Shown piece after piece: positions 1-4,775 of a stretch of 7,355 nucleotides of DNA (the first letter of the stretch is position 1; each line of letters begins with the position of its first letter). The DNA is from Acidimicrobiaceae bacterium (lineage in GTDB: Bacteria > Actinomycetota > Acidimicrobiia > Acidimicrobiales > UBA10347): NCBI GenBank assembly GCA_003485885.1, contig DNHM01000147.1, forward strand, positions 1 to 7,355, given 5' to 3'. Position numbers and translations under genes: made by a program. The notes below the pieces were generated by a model that worked only from the letters and a program-made list of their open reading frames with translations, made no database searches and had not been told where the DNA came from.

Positions 1-389
1 CCCTCTTGCCAGGCGAACGTGAAGGATTCTTCGGTGAGATCACCGTCGATGCCATTCACCACAAATGAGACCAGATAGTCACCAGGGCTGTTGATTGGCT
101 CGATCAGCGCAATAACCAGGCGCTGGTCTTCTCGGTTGACCTGGCCAGCGAGTTCATTGCCGGCAGGGTCAAACACCTTGGCGTCTTGTGGTTTGGTGAT
201 GTCAAGGTTGAAGAACTGCATGGTGATTGAGTGGATGGCTCCGCCAACCACCTCGCCTCGGTCAGGTGATGCCTGACGTAGTTCGGCGTGTGCCGACGCA
301 GTTGCGGGAAACACCGCTGCGCTGAGCAGGGTCAGCAGCAGTGCAAGGAGTAGCCAGTGTCGTCGGTGCTGGAGAGCCTTGTTGTACAT
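1..389 (-). CDS. CopC-domain copper-binding secreted protein (3' end beyond window)
   Basis: Translating the minus strand from ATG at 389 gives 129 codons, open to the window edge. Residues 1-33 form a typical Sec signal peptide: basic start (HRRH), a leucine-rich core around 13-27, and an AxA cleavage site (ATASA). Cleavage would leave His34 as the mature N-terminus (HAELRQASPDRGEVV), the hallmark of CopC/YobA/YcnJ-type periplasmic copper proteins, where the N-terminal His amine and side chain bind Cu(II). The beta-sandwich pattern follows: ITMQFFN near 55-61, KVFDPAGNEL near 71-80, and GDYLVSFVVNGIDG near 103-116. The usual Asp-Gly-His copper motif reads Asp115-Gly116-Asp117, so one expected ligand is missing. 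No strong Shine-Dalgarno precedes the start; an in-frame GTG lies one codon upstream. A C-terminal membrane anchor or CopD fusion cannot be judged because the gene is cut. It is divergent from the aldolase-like gene with about 113 bases between starts. Confidence 0.85.
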   Translation of the reverse strand, partial: MYNKALQHRRHWLLLALLLTLLSAAVFPATASAHAELRQASPDRGEVVGGAIHSITMQFFNLDITKPQDAKVFDPAGNELAGQVNREDQRLVIALIEPINSPGDYLVSFVVNGIDGDLTEESFTFAWQE

Positions 390-448
390 CACGTCTGAGG
401 CTATCGAAGCCGTCGAGGTCCACTGTGGCTCCTCTTGCGCTCGCAGAT

Positions 449-466
449 GTTGCTTGTGTTGCTTGT
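449..466. repeat. Tandem 9-base repeat in the divergent intergenic region
   Basis: GTTGCTTGT occurs twice in direct succession (449-457 and 458-466), 37 bases before the aldolase-like start and 60 bases before the copC-like start. A perfect tandem copy between divergent genes could be an operator or simple slippage. Nothing else shows a regulator binds here. Confidence 0.4.
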
Positions 467-495
467 GGGTCACGAGTTCGTCATGTGTGTGAGAG

Positions 496-501
496 TAACC
501 T
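496..501 (+). promoter_or_regulatory. Possible -10 element for a leaderless start at 509
   Basis: TAACCT fits the actinobacterial TANNNT -10 pattern and ends 7 bases before ATG 509, the spacing expected for a leaderless transcript. It competes with a Shine-Dalgarno reading of the same stretch (GAGAG for ATG 503). No convincing -35 was found. Confidence 0.2.
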
Positions 502-502
502 C

Positions 503-1405
503 ATGCGAATGCGTGCCTATCGGCTACATGCCGCGAGCTGGTCGCGCATCGTCACGCACCGGGTGCGGCGTCCCGAGGCCATTGCGGATCGATTGCTTTC
601 GCGCCGCCGGCCAGACCAGTCCGTGCCTAACGATGGCCAAATGGTGTTGCTTACGTGTAACCACCAGGTCGACCCTCGAACCGGCACACCCGTGGACCGG
701 CGCGAACTTCTTGACCGCATCATCGAAGCACTCTCGATCCCTGAAGTTGATGGTGTTGTAGCGTCGGCAGATCTTCTCGAAGAGCTCACACTGCTCAATA
801 TGCTTGAACACCGATTTGCCTTCTGTTCGGCATCAGGCGACCCCCATGTCGGAGCGATCAGCGGTCTTGGCGGCTCGTGTGGTGGTGTCGCAACCTCGAC
901 CATTGCAGCAAGTCGGTTCGACGGCGCTCTACTCTCCCAGCGTTGGGGTGCCACCGGCCCACCCCAAGCATCGCAGCCATGGTGCGTGGCAGCCGACGTA
1001 GCGGAGTTTGCCGCCCATGCACTGCCCACAATCCTTGACCTATGTATTACTGACCCTGACGGCCGTCCTGAGTTCGATACCACATGGACCGACTGGATCG
1101 AGCCGCTCCACGCAACCACCTCGGCGTTGGCGACCGGTGTTGGTGTCTGGATCACGGTTCCGGCGATTAGCGGGCTGGCCCATCTCGCTGAAGCAACAAG
1201 TTTCCCGGTATTGATGCGCGACACCGACGTGCCGATTCGCCCCGAGGCATGGGAAAGCTTCTTTCAGACGGATCTGCCCCTCACCATCCGGGGAATGATC
1301 CCAGGTGTCAGTGCACTCTTCCTGCTCGAAGGCACCGTTGCCGAAGCAACGGCGGTAATTGCCCGGTCGGTGCGCAGACGCGTCAGTAACCCTCGAGCCG
1401 CCTAA
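503..1405 (+). CDS. Cgl0159-like (beta/alpha)8 aldolase-fold protein lacking lysine
   Basis: A 300-residue protein resembling the Cgl0159 family, (beta/alpha)8 proteins related to deoxyribose-phosphate and class I fructose-bisphosphate aldolases and of unsettled function. The best match is the first third: VLLTCNHQVDPRTGTPVDRR (48-67), then IPEVDGVVASADLLEELTLL (79-98). Later landmarks fit more loosely: FDGALLSQR (139-147), an Ile-Glu-Pro (199-201), GVGVWITVP (212-220) and a C-terminal PGVSALFLLEGT (267-278), where such barrels close. As I recall the family, the 139-147 and 212-220 segments normally each carry a lysine; here there is none, nor any lysine in the whole chain, so Schiff-base aldolase chemistry looks impossible. 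I chose ATG 503 because GAGAG lies 7 bases upstream; ATG 509 is an alternative with a -10-like TAACCT 7 bases before it. The open frame runs further upstream, but that part is cysteine- and arginine-rich and does not resemble the family. The cytoplasmic role and substrate are unknown. Confidence 0.75.
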   Translation: MRMRAYRLHAASWSRIVTHRVRRPEAIADRLLSRRRPDQSVPNDGQMVLLTCNHQVDPRTGTPVDRRELLDRIIEALSIPEVDGVVASADLLEELTLLNMLEHRFAFCSASGDPHVGAISGLGGSCGGVATSTIAASRFDGALLSQRWGATGPPQASQPWCVAADVAEFAAHALPTILDLCITDPDGRPEFDTTWTDWIEPLHATTSALATGVGVWITVPAISGLAHLAEATSFPVLMRDTDVPIRPEAWESFFQTDLPLTIRGMIPGVSALFLLEGTVAEATAVIARSVRRRVSNPRAA

Positions 1406-1431
1406 CTCAACTGGTTAGCGCAGCTAGGTGA

Positions 1432-1456
1432 GTAGCTCAGCCGGGTAGCTCAGCCG
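1432..1456. repeat. 12-base direct repeat between convergent genes
   Basis: GTAGCTCAGCCG occurs at 1432-1443 and again at 1445-1456, a 13-base period. The second copy contains the minus-strand stop codon (TGA, 1452-1450) and the last codon of the SH3-like gene; the first lies just beyond the stop. This looks like a short slippage duplication at the 3' end of the gene. No clear intrinsic terminator is visible between the convergent stops; the only hairpin is AGCTA/TAGCT at 1422-1437, which is weak and has no T-run. Confidence 0.55.
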
Positions 1457-1872
1457 CCCATGCGAGCACGGGCGGCGGCGCTGCGTTCGAGCAGGTGTGG
1501 TGGTACGAGCGCTCGAATACGTGCCAGAGGGTCGTTTGGGTCGGCGGCTGCTGCGGCGCCTGCGCCAGCATCGGTGGCCTCGGTGCCGTTGGCGGCTGCT
1601 TCGGCCGCGGCCAGGGCACGCTCGACAGCAAGTTCCTTTTGCTCGAAGAAATAGTCCCAATGCTGGGGTCGAACCAGGTCGTTTGCGTCGAGTTGGCCCA
1701 TATCGACGCCGTTGTCGAAGAACACCCAATACCGAGTCCAGGTGAACCCGTTGATGACCTTGACCTTGCCAACGGTTCCCTGGGGGACACCGGGCAGATC
1801 GATGGTGGATTTGACGATCTCGTTCTTCTTGAACGGAGTCTCAGGTTCAACAGTTTTTGTAAACAAAGGCAT
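1450..1872 (-). CDS. Conserved hypothetical protein, SH3/KOW-like N-terminal half, Ala-rich tail
   Basis: A 140-residue protein I cannot assign to a named family. Residues about 14-70 look like a small beta-barrel: FKKNEIVKSTIDLPGVPQGT (14-33), then VGKVKVINGF (34-43), TRYWVFFDNGVDMGQL (46-61) and LVRPQHW (66-72). The Val-Pro-x-Gly-Thr-x-Gly-Lys-Val turn recalls KOW/SH3-like folds that bind protein or RNA. Residues 77-94 are a charged, alanine-rich helix; 95-112 a low-complexity Ala/Gly/Thr linker; and 113-140 end in a basic, probably helical element (DPLARIRALVPPHLLERSAA then ARARMGG) that looks like a short conserved tail. There is no signal peptide or membrane segment, so it is probably cytoplasmic. 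ATG 1872 was preferred over the longer open frame (to about 1983) because the extension is low-quality sequence running into the next gene's promoter region. No good Shine-Dalgarno precedes it. Convergent with the aldolase-like gene and divergent from the F420 gene. Confidence 0.75.
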   Translation of the reverse strand: MPLFTKTVEPETPFKKNEIVKSTIDLPGVPQGTVGKVKVINGFTWTRYWVFFDNGVDMGQLDANDLVRPQHWDYFFEQKELAVERALAAAEAAANGTEATDAGAGAAAAADPNDPLARIRALVPPHLLERSAAARARMGG

Positions 1873-1970
1873 GGCGTGCGATAGACCGGAGTCGTCGAGA
1901 ACAGGACTCTGTGAATCTAGCGCCTGGTGGGTGCCGGAGCGCACACCGGCGGTCCCGATACTCTGTGGTT

Positions 1971-2369
1971 GTGGCACATGCACCTGATCAGCTGTCTCCA
2001 GAAGCCTTGACGTTTCTTGCCGAACGGCATCTGGCGACGCTGTCGTTGATCGATGCAGGCGGTGAGCTACACGTCACGCCGGTCGGTTTCACATGGGACA
2101 ACGAGACCCAAACTGCACGCGTGATCACGTTCGCCGACGCGAAAAAGGTTCGGATCGTGGCCGCCCGGGATGCAACGCCAGCTGCGTTGAGCCAGGTGGA
2201 TGGCGGCAGATGGTTCACGCTGCACGGTGCCGCGACCGTGACTGCAGACCCGACGATCAATGCTGATGCCGAACGTCGTTACGCAGAGCGGTATCGCCCG
2301 CCAGGCGATCGTGGCGCTGACCGACGTACGATCGAGATTGTTGTCAACCGGATCGTAGGACGCTGTTAG
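1971..2369 (+). CDS. F420-dependent biliverdin reductase-like protein (PPOX class, Rv2074-like)
   Basis: A 132-residue split-barrel FMN/F420-binding protein. It aligns from memory along nearly its whole length with Mycobacterium tuberculosis Rv2074 (about 137 residues), an F420H2-dependent reductase that turns biliverdin IX-alpha into bilirubin. Shared segments are LSPEALTFLAERHLATLSLI (8-27), a P-V-G-F-T strand at 37-41, RVITF with a KK pair, LSQVDGGRW followed by L-x-G-x-A, and RYAERYRPP with a closing IEIVVNRIVG strand. The C-terminus is a few residues shorter than Rv2074. GTG 1971 was chosen because it gives the family's N-terminal length; GTG 1965 is nearly equivalent, and GTG 1911 would add an unlikely Arg/Ser-rich leader although AGGA lies just upstream of it. 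A GATACT box ends 8 bases before 1971, so the mRNA may be leaderless. The enzyme implies F420 biosynthesis elsewhere in the genome. No heme oxygenase is nearby, so another F420 substrate is possible. Confidence 0.8.
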   Translation: MAHAPDQLSPEALTFLAERHLATLSLIDAGGELHVTPVGFTWDNETQTARVITFADAKKVRIVAARDATPAALSQVDGGRWFTLHGAATVTADPTINADAERRYAERYRPPGDRGADRRTIEIVVNRIVGRC

Positions 2370-2379
2370 CAACACGTTG

Positions 2380-2428
2380 CAGCCCAAAGGAACTGGCGGC
2401 CGACGGTTGTGCACCCACTCAGCCCAAA
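2380..2428. repeat. Pair of 9-base direct repeats upstream of the cupin gene
   Basis: CAGCCCAAA occurs at 2380-2388 and 2420-2428, start to start 40 bases, in the 78-base gap before the cupin gene. The spacing is close to four helical turns, which could suit a dimeric regulator, but two short matches in a gap of this size can arise by chance. Confidence 0.3.
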
Positions 2429-2447
2429 TTAGTGAAAGTCCGTGTAC

Positions 2448-2801
2448 ATGTCTGAACTCGAATACGAGGAACGCCCGTGGGGTAACTACCAGGTACTCGA
2501 AGACTCGCCCTCACACAAGGTAAAGCGAATCACGGTTACGCCAGGGCATCGATTGAGCTATCAGCGTCATCAACAACGTGCGGAACACTGGTATGTCGTC
2601 TCAGGACAAGCCAGCGTGACCCTCGAAGACGTCGAACACACCGTCGACGCTGGGCATGCGATTGACATACCTCGCGGATCGGCGCATCGGGTTGCCAACC
2701 GGACCGAGGACCCGCTGGTCGTGATCGAGGTCCAAGTAGGCGACTACTTCGGTGAAGACGACATTGAGCGCATCGAAGACGACTACGGTCGGGGTTCGTG
2801 A
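2448..2801 (+). CDS. Stand-alone mannose-6-phosphate isomerase type II cupin-domain protein
   Basis: A 117-residue single cupin matching the C-terminal isomerase domain of bifunctional ManC/AlgA/CpsB (mannose-1-phosphate guanylyltransferase / phosphomannose isomerase), without the nucleotidyltransferase domain. Landmarks are RPWGNYQVLE (9-18), VKRITVTPGHRLSYQRH (25-41), RAEHWYVVSGQASVTL (44-59), IPRGSAHRVAN (74-84) and VVIEVQVGDYFGEDDIERIE (91-110). Likely metal ligands are His41, Glu46 or His47, and His80. In ManC this domain interconverts fructose-6-phosphate and mannose-6-phosphate with a divalent metal; free-standing copies exist in many bacteria, but their substrate is less certain. ATG 2448 has a modest GAAAG 9 bases upstream; GTG 2442 would add only two residues. 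The stop overlaps the start of the next gene (GTGA), suggesting translational coupling with the lipoprotein. The C-terminus is strongly acidic. Confidence 0.85.
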   Translation: MSELEYEERPWGNYQVLEDSPSHKVKRITVTPGHRLSYQRHQQRAEHWYVVSGQASVTLEDVEHTVDAGHAIDIPRGSAHRVANRTEDPLVVIEVQVGDYFGEDDIERIEDDYGRGS

Positions 2802-3658
2802 GGCCCCCGGCATCTGCACTTTCACGGCGATCCATCAAAACGATTTGGCTGTGCCTGTCACTGGGCGGAGTGCTGGTTTTACTCACGAGTTGCACCGAGT
2901 CAGCGGACCCGCTTCCCGATGCGGTCATCGCCGAGCTCGATAGAACAAACACTACTATTGCTGACCTCAACGCCGACGGCGACGAACTGCCAGCGAACGT
3001 GCTCCTGCAGTCCGTGCTGCGAGCCGAGGTCGCTGGCACGACGTTGCGTATCGTGGTGGCTGCGCCCGACGGTGAGTTCGTGTCGGCCACGTCTGTCGTC
3101 GATCGTTACGGGGGTACTGCCATTTCGTATCAGGCGGGGCAGGCCGCGTTCGAAGGAGCGAGCCGAGACATGACGGAGAGTCAACTCGATCGGGCTGTTG
3201 GCGCTGCCAAGGTCCAGTCCGATATCGGTGAGTCGGCTGCGGCGTTTGCGAACGTCCTCGATTTCGAGGGTCTCGAGGAACGCGACGGCAGCTTGGCCCG
3301 GACCGCGCTGCTCCTGCTGTTCATCCTCGCCGCTCTGTTCATGCTGTCGGGTGCTTGGTCTTATCTGCAGGCACGAAAACGGCGCCTCAGGCGGCACTAC
3401 CAGTTTGTGAACCGAAAAGCGGTGCTCATCGATTGGGCAGGACAACTCGGACCCGAGGTCGAGTCGCTTCGGCCCATCGTTGCGGCGTCACCGGACAACG
3501 CAGCCCAGCGGACGTGGCATGACTCACGAGAATTTGTGAGTTCGATTTCCACCGCTCTCGCGGCGGCAACCACTGTTGGCGAACTCGACGTCGCCGAGAT
3601 GCGCGTTGGTCGAACTGCCATCAAGCTGCGTAACCTGCGAAGTTCACTGAGTCAGTAG
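2798..3658 (+). CDS. Putative lipoprotein with one transmembrane segment and a cytoplasmic basic domain
   Basis: A 286-residue protein of no family I can name with confidence. The N-terminus is a lipoprotein signal: Arg/Lys start, a hydrophobic stretch at 16-29, and the lipobox LTSC with Cys32 as the expected lipidated residue. Residues 33-167 would be extracytoplasmic and look alpha/beta, with strands such as TTLRIVVAAP (81-90) followed by DGEFVSATSVVD (91-102) and helix 126-150; this faintly recalls TPM or DUF6676-type domains of actinobacterial membrane proteins. A clear membrane helix spans about 169-190 (LLLLFILAALFMLSGAW), followed at once by a positive cluster (ARKRRLRRH, 192-200), so residues 191-286 should face the cytoplasm as a helical domain. 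GTG 2798 overlaps the cupin stop by 4 bases and is the only start that retains the signal peptide. The HAD gene begins 11 bases after the stop. If Cys32 is not processed, the protein would instead be a two-pass membrane protein. Confidence 0.7.
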   Translation: MRPPASALSRRSIKTIWLCLSLGGVLVLLTSCTESADPLPDAVIAELDRTNTTIADLNADGDELPANVLLQSVLRAEVAGTTLRIVVAAPDGEFVSATSVVDRYGGTAISYQAGQAAFEGASRDMTESQLDRAVGAAKVQSDIGESAAAFANVLDFEGLEERDGSLARTALLLLFILAALFMLSGAWSYLQARKRRLRRHYQFVNRKAVLIDWAGQLGPEVESLRPIVAASPDNAAQRTWHDSREFVSSISTALAAATTVGELDVAEMRVGRTAIKLRNLRSSLSQ

Positions 3659-3661
3659 CAT
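3656..3661 (+). promoter_or_regulatory. Possible -10 element for a leaderless HAD transcript
   Basis: TAGCAT, whose first three bases are the lipoprotein stop codon, fits TANNNT and ends 8 bases before ATG 3670. The HAD start has no Shine-Dalgarno. A second, internal promoter for the HAD gene is possible, but the match is short. Confidence 0.2.
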
Positions 3662-3669
3662 CGATTCCT

Positions 3670-4473
3670 ATGACAACGCTGGTGGTGACTGACCTCGACG
3701 GAACCGTATGGGATAAGTCGCTTCGGTGCCACCCCTCGACCTTGGCAGCGGTTCATTTGCTGCGCGACCGCGACGATGTCGAATTGTTGGTTGCCACTGG
3801 CCGACGGCGTAATAGTGCCCGAAGTACCTACATCGCCAACGGTTTCACGTTGCCGTCGGTGTTGCTGAATGGTGCGATCGGCTTCGACTTCGATGCCGAA
3901 GCGATCTTCCATCAGGTCGCCTTTGATGTCGATGCTCTCCGTAGCGTGATTGATCTACTGGTGGCGTTTGACCTTGGCCCTGTGGCCTATCTGGCAGATA
4001 CCCGCGCTTTGGTTGTCGAAGGCGTGACCTCCAGCGTGAGACATCTTGAGAGTTTGGGTGCGGATCTGGAATGGTCTTCTATGGCAGACGTCGCGCCTCG
4101 GAGCGATGTTTTGGGCCTGAGTATGCTCGGCCTCGAGCTGGCACAGGTGCAGCCGGCACTGGCTGAGCTGACGGCGCTGGTCGGCGTGCAGGCTTTCTCC
4201 TATGCCGACCATCTCGATCCGCCGTTTAGCCTCATGTTGGCACCAGAGAATGTGACCAAGGTGGTCGGTATTCGGGCCTATCTTGACCATGCCGAGATCG
4301 TCCCCGATCGCATTATTGCGGTGGGTGATGGCGGCAATGATCTTGAGATGTTGGCTATGGCCGACGTGGCAATAGCAGTGCGTGGCGGCGACCAGCGAGC
4401 CATAGATCTTGCCGACCACGTTATTGACCGCCCCGAACGTGGTGGCTGGGCAGCGGTGCTCGATTTCATCTAA
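3670..4473 (+). CDS. Cof-type HAD-superfamily phosphatase (subfamily IIB)
   Basis: A 267-residue cytoplasmic phosphohydrolase with all HAD motifs: motif I VVTDLDGTVWD with nucleophile Asp8 and acid/base Asp10; motif II LLVATGRR with Thr43; the motif III lysine in ENVTKVVGI (Lys197); and motif IV VGDGGNDLEML (218-228) with Asp220 and Asp224 binding Mg2+. Residues about 80-190 form the C2-type cap that sets substrate choice in Cof/YidA/SupH-like enzymes, which dephosphorylate sugar phosphates, nucleotides or flavin nucleotides. The substrate cannot be told from sequence. Length is normal for the family (about 260-280). ATG 3670 places motif I at the expected distance from the N-terminus. It lies 11 bases after the lipoprotein gene, and the cupin gene two genes upstream makes a sugar phosphate a reasonable guess. 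It has only two lysines, one being the catalytic one, in line with the low lysine content of several neighbours. Confidence 0.9.
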   Translation: MTTLVVTDLDGTVWDKSLRCHPSTLAAVHLLRDRDDVELLVATGRRRNSARSTYIANGFTLPSVLLNGAIGFDFDAEAIFHQVAFDVDALRSVIDLLVAFDLGPVAYLADTRALVVEGVTSSVRHLESLGADLEWSSMADVAPRSDVLGLSMLGLELAQVQPALAELTALVGVQAFSYADHLDPPFSLMLAPENVTKVVGIRAYLDHAEIVPDRIIAVGDGGNDLEMLAMADVAIAVRGGDQRAIDLADHVIDRPERGGWAAVLDFI

Positions 4474-4521
4474 TGGCGCACTCCGTCTGAAAACGACAAC
4501 AGTCGCACCAAGGGAGACTCC

Positions 4522-4584
4522 ATGTTGTGCGGGTCTATGCGGCCGCGGAGACCGGCTCGGTTCGGCCGTTTGTTTACTGGTTAG
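4522..4584 (+). CDS. Possible 20-residue basic small ORF
   Basis: ATG 4522 is preceded by AAGGGAG (4510-4516) with a 5-base spacer, the best Shine-Dalgarno in the window, and the frame runs 20 codons to TAG. The product (MLCGSMRPRRPARFGRLFTG) has five arginines, no acidic residue and one cysteine. It could be a leader peptide, a small basic protein or chance. There is no membrane segment, no run of a single amino acid as in attenuator peptides, and no family I recognise. It lies 48 bases after the HAD stop and 191 bases before the acyl-CoA synthetase start. Confidence 0.3.
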   Translation: MLCGSMRPRRPARFGRLFTG

Positions 4585-4609
4585 GCGTCGCTGAGTATGA
4601 CGAAGCCGA

Positions 4610-4622
4610 GGCGCCGAGCGCC
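4610..4622. terminator. Short GC-rich hairpin, possible terminator of the cupin-lipoprotein-HAD unit
   Basis: GGCGC and GCGCC pair around a CGA loop, about 137 bases after the HAD stop. No T-run follows on either strand, so a classical intrinsic terminator is not supported; U-less hairpins have been proposed to work in some actinobacteria. Confidence 0.15.
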
Positions 4623-4762
4623 GTAATTGCACCAACGGCATCAGTGACCTGATTGAGCAAGGTCATGGCCGAGGAAGTAGCGACCTCGACGCTCAGAGAT
4701 TCGCATCTCGCAGTTTTCCGGATGATCACTGCTCGGATCAGGATCGAACGCCACCCGCCGAC

Positions 4763-4768
4763 TACCTT
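4763..4768 (+). promoter_or_regulatory. Possible -10 element for leaderless acyl-CoA synthetase mRNA
   Basis: TACCTT fits TANNNT and ends 7 bases before ATG 4776, so transcription would begin at or next to the start codon. There is no Shine-Dalgarno before this ATG, which agrees with leaderless translation. No clear -35 is visible. Confidence 0.3.
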
Positions 4769-4775
4769 TTCAGCT

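Larger units (their letters stand above)
4474..4775. other. 302-base gap between HAD and acyl-CoA synthetase genes
   Basis: No convincing protein gene of normal size lies here on either strand. It holds a 20-codon ORF with a strong ribosome binding site (4522-4584), a GC-rich hairpin GGCGC-CGA-GCGCC at 4610-4622 without a T-run, and a -10-like box just before the synthetase start. A 30-codon minus-strand ORF (4666-4574) has no ribosome binding site and was not called. The synthetase frame stays open upstream to 4653, but that extension does not resemble the family. Confidence 0.6.

Noticed and set aside
341..502. Upstream in-frame extension of the aldolase-like gene
   Set aside because: It overlaps the copC-like gene start on the other strand, is rich in Cys, Ser and Arg, and does not resemble the family N-terminus.
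517..1224. 235-residue minus-strand open frame opposite the aldolase-like gene
   Set aside because: Ser/Arg-rich shadow of the conserved plus-strand frame, with no domain features.
1428..1510. tRNA-like string (GTAGCTCAG, GGGTAG, later GTTCGAGC) at the end of the SH3-like gene
   Set aside because: The D-stem partner reads GCTC rather than GAGC, no anticodon arm of the right size follows, the GTTCGA loop does not sit in a 5-base stem, and most of the stretch is coding sequence for the conserved C-terminus on the minus strand.
1889..1909. GAGTC/GACTC inverted repeat with an 11-base spacer between the SH3-like and F420 genes
   Set aside because: Arms of only five bases are expected by chance; no second copy was seen.
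1911..1970. Longer start (GTG 1911) for the F420-dependent protein with AGGA just upstream
   Set aside because: The extra 20 residues are Arg/Ser-rich and absent from Rv2074; length and the GATACT box favour GTG 1971 or 1965.
3955..4641. 228-residue minus-strand open frame opposite the HAD gene
   Set aside because: It is antisense to a gene with complete HAD motifs; its His/Arg-rich composition is typical of a shadow frame.
4574..4666. 30-codon minus-strand ORF (MTLLNQVTDAVGAITALGAS and onward)
   Set aside because: No ribosome binding site, no recognisable family, low-complexity Ser/Ala sequence; probably chance.
4653..4775. N-terminal extension of the acyl-CoA synthetase (TTG 4653 or ATG 4665)
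   Set aside because: The extension does not match ANL-family N-termini and has a poorly spaced ribosome binding site; ATG 4776 gives the normal N-terminus.
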